Of a stretch of DNA of 64,000 nucleotides, positions 1 to 9,844 are shown one piece after another. The notes beneath the pieces are model-generated. The model saw only the letters and a program-made list of their open reading frames with translations. It was not told the DNA's origin and searched no databases. Both the position numbers and the translations under genes were made by a program. The number at the start of each line of letters is the position of its first letter. Within the stretch, counting starts at the first letter, position 1. The stretch comes from Streptomyces bungoensis (GTDB lineage: Bacteria > Actinomycetota > Actinomycetes > Streptomycetales > Streptomycetaceae): positions 739,434 to 803,433 of the forward strand of contig NZ_KQ948851.1 of NCBI RefSeq assembly GCF_001514215.1. The letters are read 5' to 3'.

Positions 1-1482
1 CAGCACGGCGTCTGCCATCAAGGCGGTGCCAGAGAGCACAGTGAGGGTGTGCTGCGCGTTGGCGTCGCCGTCGTCGGCGAGCTTGCGCAGCGTCTCGGCG
101 CTGGCTGGCGTGGGTTCCCACTCGCCGAAGACGCCCGGGTACAGGACGCCCCCATTACGCCAGGCGCGGCGGGCCACGTCGGTGGTGGCCGGCTTAGCAG
201 CCCGCCAGGGCATGTCGATGAGCACACCGAGGAACCCGGCGTAGCGGTCGTCGCGAACCTGCCCGAAGCCCCGGTCGCTGCGAATGAAGCGCTTGGCTTC
301 GTCGAAGATCCTGTACCGCGTCAGGGTGTGGACGATCAGCACGGCCCGCCATAGCGGGTGGATGCGGCCGTTGGGGCCGTGCATTGGGTCGCTGTCCCAA
401 CCGGGCACGAGCGAGGTGATCTCCTCCGCCGTCAGTTCCTCGTCGGCGACCAGCGCTGCAAACGCCGGGCTGACCATCTGCCGGTGCAGGAGATGGTTGA
501 CCATCCGACGGGCAGTCATGGCGTCCTGGGCTGCGTCGCTCCAGCGGTTGATGCTGATATGCCGGGAACTCTGTGCCGTGGCGACGGCAGCCGCAAGCAC
601 GTCGTCGGCGTCATCTTCGTTAAGGACGGCGCCCACGATCAGGCGGACCGGCACGGCGCGGGTCTGGAGCTGACGCAGGGTGGCCATGGTCATGCCGTCG
701 CGCGCCAAAGCGGCGTTGTGGCGCTCGGCATCGCGGTTGTATGCGCGGCGGCGCGCGGTTCGGGATGCGGCGAAGTTGTTGCCGATGGTGCTGACGATGG
801 TGCGGGTTTGCTCAGCGGGGGTCGTCGCCTCCGGGTTGTAGTGGCGTGCTGCGGCGGCGCTGACGTAGCGCGAGGTTCCGTCGATAAGCGCTGCGGTCAT
901 CGTCGGCGGGCTGTTGTCGGCGTAGTGGGCCTCGGTGAGTACCGCCTCGACCGGGGTCATCACACCGTTGCTGAGGACGGAGTCACTGTAGTCGGCCCCC
1001 TCCTGAAGCAGCGTCTCCCGTGCTACGGCCTCGACGACTTTGCGTGCATGGGCGGGGCTGTCGTACTCGATCTTGAGCTGCGCCAGCAGCTCACCGGATG
1101 CGTTCCGGACACCAGTGGGAGCTGGCGCCGGAGGGGCCTTGACCTGACCGGACAACCGCGGGTTACCGAGAACTGTGGAGAGGCTCTCTGCATCAAACAG
1201 GCCCTCAAGGACCAGGAGTTGCGTGGCTCCCGCGTAGAAGGAGTTAAGGCCGTCGACCTTGTCCTTGTGCGTGGCCAAGATGGTCAGGCGCGGGATGTCG
1301 AGGAAACCGCCGACCGCCACCTCGATCGCCTCGTCCGTGAGGTTGATCCGCGGATTATTCCGCATAGCCCGGCGGAGCTGGCCCAGTTCCTTGGCCTCCG
1401 CAACCGGAAGCGGGCCCGGGACGCGATCGATCTGGACGAGATCACCGTTCTCGTCTGTCAGCTGTACAGATGTGGAGCTCAC
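1..1482 (-). CDS. Unidentified protein, C-terminus cut by window edge
   Basis: A reading frame of at least 494 codons is open from the GTG at 1482 to the left edge without a stop. A GCGAGG ribosome site sits about 8 nt before the GTG. I do not recognise the family. Around residues 160-190 is a segment with an IDGTSRY string, which loosely resembles the DG-x-HR motif of ParB-like and DGQHR proteins, but the histidine is missing. The protein looks soluble, with no signal peptide or membrane segment. Frames on the opposite strand are shadows of this gene. The missing C-terminus limits any functional call. Confidence 0.7.
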   Translation of the reverse strand, partial: MSSTSVQLTDENGDLVQIDRVPGPLPVAEAKELGQLRRAMRNNPRINLTDEAIEVAVGGFLDIPRLTILATHKDKVDGLNSFYAGATQLLVLEGLFDAESLSTVLGNPRLSGQVKAPPAPAPTGVRNASGELLAQLKIEYDSPAHARKVVEAVARETLLQEGADYSDSVLSNGVMTPVEAVLTEAHYADNSPPTMTAALIDGTSRYVSAAAARHYNPEATTPAEQTRTIVSTIGNNFAASRTARRRAYNRDAERHNAALARDGMTMATLRQLQTRAVPVRLIVGAVLNEDDADDVLAAAVATAQSSRHISINRWSDAAQDAMTARRMVNHLLHRQMVSPAFAALVADEELTAEEITSLVPGWDSDPMHGPNGRIHPLWRAVLIVHTLTRYRIFDEAKRFIRSDRGFGQVRDDRYAGFLGVLIDMPWRAAKPATTDVARRAWRNGGVLYPGVFGEWEPTPASAETLRKLADDGDANAQHTLTVLSGTALMADAVL

Positions 1483-2139
1483 TGATGAGACCTCGCTCGT
1501 CAGGTGCCCCGCCGCCGTGTGCGCGGGACGCGGAGACCGCACGTGACATTCCGGGGACAACGAGGCCATTGAGAGACGAGGCCGGATTCCAACCGGCTGT
1601 CTCAGGACCCCCTGCAGATCTGCTGCCAGCACACCAACCTGTCGCGGTGTGCCCCGCCCGTTCCTGATCACGCAACTTGCTCACGACGGAGCGTAGTCGA
1701 ACCGACGGCAGGCGAGGGTGAGTTGACGAAAGTTCCACGTGCAACTCTGTGACAGCTGCGGGTACGCGGTCCAGCGAGGCCCTGGCTGGCCGACTGTGGC
1801 CCGGCAACACCGGGACGACCGCCGTGCCCAACCAGCAGCGCGCTCGGATCCATGTGTTCTTCGCGCCGAGTGTGCCGCATGTGACATCCGGCGGGAAGCG
1901 ACCGATGCCTGCGACGTCTCACCGCGACCTGCAAGTCTCAGGTCCGTGTCGGATCCGACTTCGAGCCGACACCAGTTGTGAGATTCCGACGTGAAACGTG
2001 AGATCCCACAACAGGGGTGGGCCGCCGTAGTTCGCCGGGGGCAGACAGGAAAGATCGCGGAAAGACTGGCCAGCACGGGCGAGAGCATGTCAACGTGGAC
2101 GACCTTGTAAGAAACCCCAGGTCAGAGAGGTGATTGCCT
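1483..2139. other. Intergenic region between divergent genes
   Basis: No convincing gene is seen in 657 bases; short frames here have poor codon use and no ribosome sites. A hairpin-capable stretch near 1572-1602 pairs GAGAC and CCGG arms. At 1976-2011 lies an inverted repeat, TTGTGAGAT and ATCCCACAA, separated by 18 bases, which could be an operator for the rightward DUF317 genes. Function is inferred from position only. Confidence 0.4.
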
Positions 2140-2493
2140 GTGACCGTGGCTCCCGCCGGCCCCGGTTTCTCCACCACCGTCGAAGCCCTGCGACGGCGCG
2201 AGTGGCAGCTGGGTTCTGGCCAGCCCACGCTCGTCATGGACCAGTTCTCCGCGGAGGACTTCAACCTCATCGTGGACGACCGTGCGGACGTACACGTCAG
2301 CTCCAAGGACGGCCGGTTCTACCTCGGCTGGTTCCCGCTCGGTCGTCCCGGCACCGACGGCGAGGGATGGAAGATCGCCGTCACCGGCACGGCCAACGTA
2401 CGCGGCTACCAGCTGTCGTTCGACACCGAGACGCCGGCCGACATCGTCGCTGCCGCCGTGGCGCGCGTGCTGGAAACCTCACGTCGCGTATGA
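2140..2493 (+). CDS. DUF317-type protein (short, one domain)
   Basis: A protein of 117 residues. The GTG at 2140 is chosen because AGAGAGG lies 9 nt upstream; a TTG two codons earlier is less well placed. The sequence has the DUF317 pattern: an acidic segment, a glycine-rich WF-x-LG turn, then GWKIAVTGT and a C-terminal helix that begins after TPADIV. DUF317 proteins are widespread in Streptomyces, often near Scr-type regulators, but their biochemical role is unknown. It is the first of three codirectional small genes, followed at 102 bp by another. It probably acts in the cytoplasm. Confidence 0.6.
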   Translation: MTVAPAGPGFSTTVEALRRREWQLGSGQPTLVMDQFSAEDFNLIVDDRADVHVSSKDGRFYLGWFPLGRPGTDGEGWKIAVTGTANVRGYQLSFDTETPADIVAAAVARVLETSRRV

Positions 2494-2595
2494 CAGTGCC
2501 CCACGCGTAGTCCTCGCTGGGAGGGTGGCCGGCTGACTGCCAGGCCGCCGGCTGATTCCACCGCTCACCGTTTTCCTCACCCAAGGAGGCCGTTC

Positions 2596-2886
2596 ATGAC
2601 GTCCACGGAGATGACCGTCGGCGATCTCATCGACCTGCTGTCTGGTTGCGACCGCAGTGCTCCCGTCCGCCAGGCCATGAACCCGTTCTTTCCGATGGCA
2701 CACCGCTTGGCGCAAGTCGTGCAGTCCGTGGACGAGACCGGCCAAACCGTCGTCTACCTCGCCGAAGGCCGAGACGAGGGCTCACAGCTCGGCCATCTGC
2801 CGCCCGAGGTCGCCGTCGCTCTGACCTGGCAGGGCGACACGCAGGCCCCGCCGCGCCGCCCCCGCCGCCGTGCCGGCGGCAACTAG
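2596..2886 (+). CDS. Small conserved-looking protein, unknown function
   Basis: A protein of 96 residues with a strong AAGGAGG ribosome site 6 nt before the ATG. It has an acidic N-terminal half and ends in an arginine/proline-rich tail. No catalytic motif is visible and I do not recognise the family. It sits between two DUF317 genes, and its stop lies inside the start region of the next gene, so the three are probably cotranscribed. Confidence 0.55.
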   Translation: MTSTEMTVGDLIDLLSGCDRSAPVRQAMNPFFPMAHRLAQVVQSVDETGQTVVYLAEGRDEGSQLGHLPPEVAVALTWQGDTQAPPRRPRRRAGGN

Positions 2887-3724
2887 ACCCGCACCGAGCC
2901 CTTTGGAGGCGCCCCTGTACCCCGAATTCCCGCCCAACCCGTCCACTCCACGCGGCGGCCAGCTCGCGTTCTGGGTCGGCCCCCGGCACCTGGCCGGTGA
3001 CGATGGGCGCCTCTACGACACCGTCGCCGACACGCTCGCCGGCCTGGGCTGGACGAGCCTGACGATCGTCCGTGGACGGCACGAGCCGGACGAAGCACCC
3101 GAGGACCGCCAGGTCCTGCGCAGCACCGTCCTGCACATCAGCCCCGACGCGCGCTGCTGGGCGCAGTGGAGCCTGGCGGACGAGCCGTTCCACCTGGGCG
3201 ACTTGCCGATCGCCTGGCAGATCTCCGCCCGTGCGGACACGAACAACCCGCTCGCCCAGTGGTCGGCCTACTTCACCCCCGACGTCCCCGGCGAGGCCGT
3301 GACCGACTTCCTCGTCGCGCTCGACGCCCGCGACCAGCCCGCCCTGCCGCTCGCCGGCCCCGAGCTGGTCCTCGACACCGTCGCCGCACACGGCTGGCTC
3401 CGCGACATCGACCAGCCCCAGGCGGCAGCGACGGACCCGACGTTCACCTCGCACATCAGCCTTGGCGAGGTGCCGCCGCTCATCCAGGACGCCGACCCGC
3501 GCACCCTGGTCGCCGAGGCCGACGCTGCGGGACCGGCCGGATGGCAGGCATGGGCCGAGCCCGCGCTGGGCACGCAGTGCCTGTGGGCGGCGTCCTTCGC
3601 AGCCAGCGTCCCGCACGACCTGGTCGCCGCGTTCGCCGCCTCGCTCAGCTCGACCGCACCGGTCCTGCGCCGGGTGCTGCCGGCGAGCACGCGGGACCGG
3701 CTCCTGCGCGCCCCGGCTGGCTGA
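2870..3724 (+). CDS. DUF317 protein with two repeats
   Basis: A protein of up to 284 residues with two DUF317-like units (about residues 75-155 and 180-270). The first has the pattern W-x-I-x-A, then QWSAYFT and a closing helix. The start is uncertain. The GTG at 2870 overlaps the previous gene by 17 nt. A TTG at 2903 is in frame, and a GGAGG at 2905-2909 would favour a CTG at 2915. It is the last gene of the operon, since a strong hairpin follows 28 bp after the stop. Function is unknown. Confidence 0.6.
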   Translation: MPAATRPAPSPLEAPLYPEFPPNPSTPRGGQLAFWVGPRHLAGDDGRLYDTVADTLAGLGWTSLTIVRGRHEPDEAPEDRQVLRSTVLHISPDARCWAQWSLADEPFHLGDLPIAWQISARADTNNPLAQWSAYFTPDVPGEAVTDFLVALDARDQPALPLAGPELVLDTVAAHGWLRDIDQPQAAATDPTFTSHISLGEVPPLIQDADPRTLVAEADAAGPAGWQAWAEPALGTQCLWAASFAASVPHDLVAAFAASLSSTAPVLRRVLPASTRDRLLRAPAG

Positions 3725-3752
3725 ACGCCGGGGTCCGTCCTTCATTCGACGC

Positions 3753-3794
3753 ATGAAGCCCGGCCTCCCCGATTTCGGGAAGGGCGGGCTTCAT
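3753..3794 (+). terminator. Hairpin terminator after the DUF317 genes
   Basis: The arms ATGAAGCCCG and CGGGCTTCAT close a long stem around a small loop. There is no U-tract, as is common in streptomycetes. It lies 28 bp after the DUF317 stop and before a new transcription unit. Confidence 0.75.
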
Positions 3795-3944
3795 GCTGCT
3801 GTGTTTGCCGGTGCGCTGAGGGGTCCGGACCGTGACGGCAGTATGTGACGACAGCGGCGACAGAGCCCGTAATCCCCACCAGCAGTGCCATCTTGCCTGC
3901 CCAGACGATGCGTTCCACGATCTCGCCCCGATTGTCAGACCGGA

Positions 3945-4142
3945 GTGCCATCGTTCGTCCAGGTTCACCCTTACGACGACCACCTCATGGTCAACCCGCA
4001 CATCTGGGGCCAGCCGGCCAGCGCCAACCCGCTACTCCAGCTCCGCAACATAGACGGCGGGGAGTGGTTCCAGCGGTACGGCGACAGCTTCGAGGCCGTG
4101 TGGGCATCCGCGCGCCCCTGGGCGCCCGACAGACAGGAGTAG
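3945..4142 (+). CDS. Small protein upstream of Nudix, unknown function
   Basis: About 65 residues from the GTG at 3945. A longer frame from 3885 is possible, but its first 20 residues look non-coding. It contains NPHIWGQP and GGEWFQRYGDSFEAVW, rich in aromatic residues and typical of a compact actinomycete protein. Its stop is 7 nt from the Nudix start, so the two are probably coupled. I do not recognise the family. Confidence 0.45.
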   Translation: MPSFVQVHPYDDHLMVNPHIWGQPASANPLLQLRNIDGGEWFQRYGDSFEAVWASARPWAPDRQE

Positions 4143-4149
4143 CACTGCC

Positions 4150-4617
4150 GTGGGCAGGACCGAGTACTACCACGACCCCAAAGCCCCCAAGGCCAACACC
4201 CTTATCCCCGCCAGCAACCTGCTCGTGGTCAACGACGAAGGCGCCATCCTTCTCCAGCGACGCCGCGACACCGGCCAGTGGGCCCTGCCCGGAGGAGCCC
4301 AGGACATCGGCGAGAGCCCGGCGCAGTGCGCCGTCCGCGAGTGCGAGGAGGAGACCGGCATCGTCGCGGAGGTCACCGGCTTCCTCGGCGTCTACTCCAA
4401 CCCGGAGCACATCATCGAGTACACCGACGGCGAGATCCGGCAGCAGTACGAGGCCGTGTACATCGGCCGGCCCGTAGGGGGCAAGCCAACCGTCAATGAG
4501 GAGGCCGACGGCGTGCGCTGGGTTCACCCGGACGACCTGGACAAACTCGACATCCACCCGAGCATGCACGAGCAGATCGGCCACTACCTGACCGGGGCTT
4601 ACCCCTACCTCGGCTGA
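4150..4617 (+). CDS. Nudix hydrolase
   Basis: A protein of 155 residues starting at GTG, with CAGGAGT upstream. The Nudix box G-x5-E-x7-RE-U-x-EE-x-G-U is complete around residues 48-72 (REC EEETG core), so metal-dependent hydrolysis of a nucleoside diphosphate derivative is likely. Substrate cannot be read from sequence. A C-terminal VRWVHPDDL segment is typical of the family. It converges with the HD-domain gene, whose stop is 10 bp away. It is one of about eleven Nudix domains in this window. Confidence 0.9.
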   Translation: MGRTEYYHDPKAPKANTLIPASNLLVVNDEGAILLQRRRDTGQWALPGGAQDIGESPAQCAVRECEEETGIVAEVTGFLGVYSNPEHIIEYTDGEIRQQYEAVYIGRPVGGKPTVNEEADGVRWVHPDDLDKLDIHPSMHEQIGHYLTGAYPYLG

Positions 4618-4627
4618 CCGCTCGGAC

Positions 4628-5239
4628 TTACAGCTCCACGCCGGCCTCGACCGCAGCCGCCCGCACCCGATCCACACTCGCGTGGATGTGCGGGGCGGCC
4701 CGGCGGATGAAACGCCCGACCACGCTGTCCTCGCCGTAGCGGCCCAAGATCTCCTGCAGCCGCTCATGGGGCGTCGTCCGTCGGCCGTCCGGCGTCGTGG
4801 TCATGTCGCAGTAGACCAGCGCGTCCACGGGGAACGGATCATCCAGGAGGGGGAACTCGTCGGCCAGCTCAGTCCGGAGGTCACGCTCCTCGGCTTCGAG
4901 CAGCGCATACGAGTGGTTCGCGACCAGGCGGACAACCCGTCCCTCCGCCCCGTGCACGTCACGGAGGTACCGTGCTCCGTCCAGCGGATGGAATCCGGTA
5001 GAGGCGAGCGGGGGCGCGTAGCCGATGTCATGCAGCACCGCAGCGGCTTCCAGCACCTCGGCGCTGTTACCGGCCAGCGGCGCCAGCGTCTGGGCGCAAG
5101 CGGCAACCCCCTGCGAGTGTGCCCACCTGCGCGGGAGGCTGCTACTCAACAGCTCACCAGCCAGTTCGTACGCCCAGTCAACCTTGGTCGCTGCCACCTG
5201 GGGAGGATATGGCAGCAACGGCGAGGACGTCTTGGACAT
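4628..5239 (-). CDS. HD-domain phosphohydrolase-like protein
   Basis: A protein of 203 residues. The HD signature AAAVLHDIGYAP lies near residue 65, preceded by RRWAHSQGVA, whose histidine is the usual first metal ligand. A third metal-site region follows at VANHSYALLEAEER. HD proteins of this size hydrolyse phosphate esters, often of nucleotides, but the substrate is unknown. The start is uncertain: ATG at 5239 or TTG at 5254, neither with a good ribosome site. It is transcribed away from the T-box serS unit and shares about 60 bp of promoter space with it. Confidence 0.75.
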   Translation of the reverse strand: MSKTSSPLLPYPPQVAATKVDWAYELAGELLSSSLPRRWAHSQGVAACAQTLAPLAGNSAEVLEAAAVLHDIGYAPPLASTGFHPLDGARYLRDVHGAEGRVVRLVANHSYALLEAEERDLRTELADEFPLLDDPFPVDALVYCDMTTTPDGRRTTPHERLQEILGRYGEDSVVGRFIRRAAPHIHASVDRVRAAAVEAGVEL

Positions 5240-5298
5240 CCTGGCCGTGCGCAAAGGGGAAGCCTGTACGCTGCGGGAGCCGCCGAAGCGTTTCTCGA

Positions 5299-5328
5299 TT
5301 GCGGACCCGATCGCGGCGTACGTATCCT
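5299..5328 (+). promoter_or_regulatory. Promoter of the serS leader
   Basis: TTGCGG and TATCCT are separated by 18 bp. The TATCCT box is followed at the same distance by CAACGCG and the T-box leader, and the same box and spacing precede the aspS leader (8173-8178). That conservation supports the assignment. Confidence 0.5.
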
Positions 5329-5343
5329 TCCGGGCAACGCGTT

Positions 5344-5585
5344 GACGGAGACGAGTAGCCAGGGATCACGCGAGCCGAGAGAGCTGCTGGCAGCTGGGAA
5401 GGCAGCCTCGCGCCCCAGGGCGAATCCCCTCCCGAGTGCGGGGAGGAACGGCCTCAGGGAAGGTCCAATGCCCCGCCGGTTGACCCCCGTGACCGGGTCG
5501 TGATGAGGCCACCATCTGCTGGTGGCGAAGGCGCGGTGGCACCGCGAGTTGCCCCTTCTCGCCCGCGCTCCCAAGGGATCACGTC
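5344..5585 (+). promoter_or_regulatory. T-box riboswitch, serine specifier TCC
   Basis: Stem I begins with GGAG (pairing with CTCC after the specifier loop). The AGTA loop-E motif is at 5354-5357 and GAA-TCC at 5422-5427, placing serine codon TCC at 5425-5427. The T-box core GGTGGCACCGCG is at 5535-5546. A CCCCTT stretch that can pair with the AAGGGA ribosome site (5573-5578) lies between core and start, so control is likely at translation: uncharged tRNA-Ser would free the ribosome site. It is nearly identical to the leader at 8192-8429 except at the specifier. Mechanism is inferred from actinobacterial T-boxes. Confidence 0.9.
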
Positions 5586-6902
5586 ATGATGACTGATCGA
5601 ACGGAGCACGGCAGGATGATCGATGTCACCCTGATTCGCCAGAACCCAGTCCATGTCCGGCAGGCACTCGCCAAGCGGGCGGTCCACGTCGACCTCGACG
5701 AGTTTCTTCGACTGGACGACGACTACCGACAGGTGCGGGCTGAAATGGAACGCCTCCGTGGGGAGCGCAAAAGGATCTCGGGCGAGATCGCGAAACGGCA
5801 GCGGGTTGGCGAGGGCGTGGCAAGTCTGCACGGCGAAGCATCGGCCGTGGGCGAGCAGCTGACCGCCGTCGAGGCGCGGCTCATCGAACTGGAGCAGGCG
5901 CGTCGGGCCTTCCTTGATCCGCTGCCGAACCTACCCGACGCGGACGTGCTGGCCGGGAGCAAGGAGAACAACGAGGTCATTCGTGAAGCCGGCCAGCGTC
6001 CGGAGTTCGGTTTCACGCCCAGGGACCATGTGGAGCTCGCTCGAACTCTGGGCTTGGTCGACTATGAGCGGGGCACGAAGCTCGGCGGCAGCGGCTTCTG
6101 GATCTACCGGGGTGACGGCGCGCTCCTGGAGTGGGCGCTGCTGAACCACTTCCTGGAGGCCCATGTGCGGGACGGCTATGAGTTCGTGTTGCCACCGCAC
6201 ATCCTGACCTTCGCGGCCGGGTACACGGCGGGCCAGTTCCCCAAGTTTGCGGACGAGGTCTTCGCCTTGGAGCAGGGGGAGCACGGTCCGGAGCGGTTCC
6301 TGCTACCGACCGCGGAGACAGCGTTGGTCAATCTGCACCGGGACGAGACGCTGCCCGAATCGGACCTGCCTCGGAAGTACGTCGCGTACACGCCGTGCTA
6401 CCGCAAGGAGGCCGGCGGCTATCGCACGGCTGAGCGGGGGACCCTGCGCGGTCACCAGTTCAACAAGGTCGAGCTGTTCCAGTTCACCCGCCCTGACGCC
6501 TCGGACGCCGCACACGAGGAGCTTCTCGGCAGAGCGGAGGACTTGGTAAAGGTACTGGGCCTGCACTATCGGATCACGCGACTCGCGGCCGGCGACACCA
6601 GCGCAGCGATGGCCAAGACGTACGACGTCGAGGTGTGGCTGCCGAGCATCGAGGCGTACGTCGAGGTCAGCTCGGTGTCGAATGCCCGCGATTACCAGGC
6701 GAGGCGTGGCAACATCCGCTACCGGCCCCAACAGGGGAAGTCGACGTTCGTCCACACGCTGAACGGCTCAGGTCTGGCTACGAGCAGGCTTGTGCCCGCG
6801 CTGCTGGAGCAGCACCAGCGGGCCGACGGCACGGTGGAGGTACCCGACGTGTTGCACAAGTGGATCCCGAGCGGCGTCCTGACAGCACCGCCCTCGGCCT
6901 GA
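5586..6902 (+). CDS. serS: Seryl-tRNA synthetase, T-box controlled extra copy
   Basis: A protein of 438 residues, a normal length for bacterial SerRS. It joins serine to tRNA-Ser using ATP. An N-terminal helical arm (about residues 35-115) is followed by the class II core: PTAETALVNLHRDE near 240, motif 2 CYRKEAGGYRTAERGTLRGH near 271, motif 3 LNGSGLATSRLVPALLE near 390. All key catalytic arginines are present. ATG 5586 is 7 nt after the AAGGGA site within the T-box leader. A housekeeping serS is expected elsewhere, so this is probably an inducible second copy, useful if the main enzyme is inhibited or for a tRNA-dependent pathway. Confidence 0.93.
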   Translation: MMTDRTEHGRMIDVTLIRQNPVHVRQALAKRAVHVDLDEFLRLDDDYRQVRAEMERLRGERKRISGEIAKRQRVGEGVASLHGEASAVGEQLTAVEARLIELEQARRAFLDPLPNLPDADVLAGSKENNEVIREAGQRPEFGFTPRDHVELARTLGLVDYERGTKLGGSGFWIYRGDGALLEWALLNHFLEAHVRDGYEFVLPPHILTFAAGYTAGQFPKFADEVFALEQGEHGPERFLLPTAETALVNLHRDETLPESDLPRKYVAYTPCYRKEAGGYRTAERGTLRGHQFNKVELFQFTRPDASDAAHEELLGRAEDLVKVLGLHYRITRLAAGDTSAAMAKTYDVEVWLPSIEAYVEVSSVSNARDYQARRGNIRYRPQQGKSTFVHTLNGSGLATSRLVPALLEQHQRADGTVEVPDVLHKWIPSGVLTAPPSA

Positions 6903-6946
6903 GCTGAGCGGGCTGTCTGTCGAACACTGAACGGGTGGGCCCCAGG

Positions 6947-7930
6947 TCAGAGTGACCAACCACGCCGGTTGGCCAGCCATCGCAGTGTGACCTCTCCGCA
7001 CCACGTCTGGTGCTGGCGAAGATGCGGTGACCAGTCTGCTGCGGGCTGTCCGCCGGAGGTGAGGAAGAAGCCGGAGAGAGCGGCGAGAGCCGCATCGAGT
7101 TGTTCGTCGGCGACTCCGCGGGCGGTGGGGTGCTGGGTGAACAGGGCGGTGGCGTCGTGTCCGTCGGCGTAGGCGGTGGCCAGGAGCAGGACGAGGTCGA
7201 ACCAGCTTGCACCCAGGCAGGGCCAGTTCCAGTCGCAGATCCACGCGGCGCCGTACGCATCGATCAGCACGTTGTCCTGTCGTAGGTCGTGGTGGAGGAC
7301 GGCATTGCCTGCGACGGCCTTCCGCCATCCGCTTTCCAGGCTGGCCAGCACGTCCAGTAGGTCGAGTGGTACCCAGGAAGGCAGGGCGTTCGTGGGCGTG
7401 GCGCCTCGGGCGAGGTTGCGCCAGTCGGCGAAGTCACCGCCGTCACCCACCGGCTTGAGGCCCACATGCTGGAGTGCTGTGGGTGGGGTGGAGAGTGCCT
7501 CTGCTGTGATCCTGTACGCGTCGAGAGTGGCCGTTAGCTCATCAGACTTCCACGGTGTGGTGGGCATGCGGCCACCGGGGACAGCGTCGATGCCGAGAAC
7601 GACCCATCCGTCGTGCTCCTCGATCCACTGCAGGCGTGGCGCCGGAATCTCTGCCGGGAGCGCCTGGTTGATCAACGCTTCCCTGCGGTAGGAGTTGGCC
7701 ACCACACTGTTGTCGAGGCTCTTGACCGCCTTGACGAACAGAGGTCCGAAGGCCCCGCGGAGTACAGCGGCGAAGCCGCTGGTAAATCCGCTCCCTGCGC
7801 TGCACCCGGCCTCTACTGAGCCTCCGAGGCGTCGGGTGATGAGCTGGCGAACATCTTGTGGGAGGTCCTTCCAGTCTGGGCGTACCGCTGTGGCGTTGTA
7901 CTGAAGGCGCGAGGTGATGATGTCGGGCAT
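6947..7930 (-). CDS. Aminoglycoside-phosphotransferase-family protein
   Basis: About 327 residues from the ATG at 7930; an in-frame start at 7978 is possible. The kinase-like Brenner motif VLHHDLRQDNVLID and the metal-binding ICDWNWP (Asp) are both present in the C-terminal half, and the N-terminal lobe has a glycine-rich turn with LFVKAVKS (ATP lysine). It probably phosphorylates a small molecule, and could act in resistance. It lies between the two T-box synthetase genes on the opposite strand, converging with serS, which hints at a shared resistance role. Confidence 0.8.
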   Translation of the reverse strand: MPDIITSRLQYNATAVRPDWKDLPQDVRQLITRRLGGSVEAGCSAGSGFTSGFAAVLRGAFGPLFVKAVKSLDNSVVANSYRREALINQALPAEIPAPRLQWIEEHDGWVVLGIDAVPGGRMPTTPWKSDELTATLDAYRITAEALSTPPTALQHVGLKPVGDGGDFADWRNLARGATPTNALPSWVPLDLLDVLASLESGWRKAVAGNAVLHHDLRQDNVLIDAYGAAWICDWNWPCLGASWFDLVLLLATAYADGHDATALFTQHPTARGVADEQLDAALAALSGFFLTSGGQPAADWSPHLRQHQTWCGEVTLRWLANRRGWSL

Positions 7931-8149
7931 TCCGTCAGGATGGGGGAGCTGTGTTTCCCGGCGCCACGAAATTGTCACGCGGATCCGTGTCCGTCCATTC
8001 GCTGACTGAGCCCCGTAGGCTGCGCCCCGGGTAGCGTCATCATCAGTGCGACTACACCTCCTCCTTCCTGGCGCCGTTGATCGTCAGGTGGCCGCACCTG
8101 CTTCCGAACCTGCCCACTGGCACGATCACGACCTAGCAGTAATCTCGCT

Positions 8150-8178
8150 GTCGTCTCGAGGCCCTGGCTCGCTATCCT
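8150..8178 (+). promoter_or_regulatory. Probable promoter of the aspS leader
   Basis: TATCCT at 8173-8178 matches the -10 box of the serS leader, and the next bases keep CAACGCG then TGACGGAG in the same phase. The -35 region (GTCGTC) is poor. The call rests on the similarity to the serS copy. Confidence 0.4.
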
Positions 8179-8191
8179 CCGTCACAACGCG

Positions 8192-8429
8192 ATGACGGAG
8201 ACGAGTAGCCCGGGATCACGCGAGCCGAGAGAGCTGCTGGCAGCTGGGAAGGCAGCCTCGCGCCCCGGGGTGAAGACCCTCCTGAGTGCGGGGAGGAACG
8301 GCCATGTGGTCCAATGCCCCGCCGGCTGGCCCCGTTACCGGCCACGAATGAGGCCGCCACTGTCGAGTGGTGGTGAAGGCGTGGTGGAACCGCGAGTCCC
8401 CTTCTCGCCCGCGCCCCCAAGGGATCACC
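8192..8429 (+). promoter_or_regulatory. T-box riboswitch, aspartate specifier GAC
   Basis: The layout matches the serS leader: AGTA at 8204-8207, GAA-GAC with aspartate codon GAC at 8275-8277, T-box core GGTGGAACCGCG at 8383-8394. AAGGGA (8419-8424) lies 5 nt before the ATG and can pair with an upstream CCCCTT. The aligned specifier triplet is TCC in the serS leader and GAC here, each matching the downstream enzyme. Control is therefore expected through uncharged tRNA-Asp, acting on translation. Confidence 0.9.
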
Positions 8430-9773
<1,344 letters not shown>

Positions 9774-9844
9774 CTGGCCTCTGTGCATGGCTGGCCTACG
9801 TCGGATTTCCCTTCCGGGGCCTCGTTCACTGAGAGCATGGACAG

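Noticed and set aside
358..1485. Long plus-strand frame of 375 codons
   Set aside because: It mirrors the minus-strand gene, lacks a ribosome site and has protein-unlike composition. The minus frame has a good start site and extends to the window edge.
1681..2088. Minus-strand frame of 135 codons before the DUF317 genes
   Set aside because: No ribosome site, no protein-like pattern, and competing frames on both strands are equally long.
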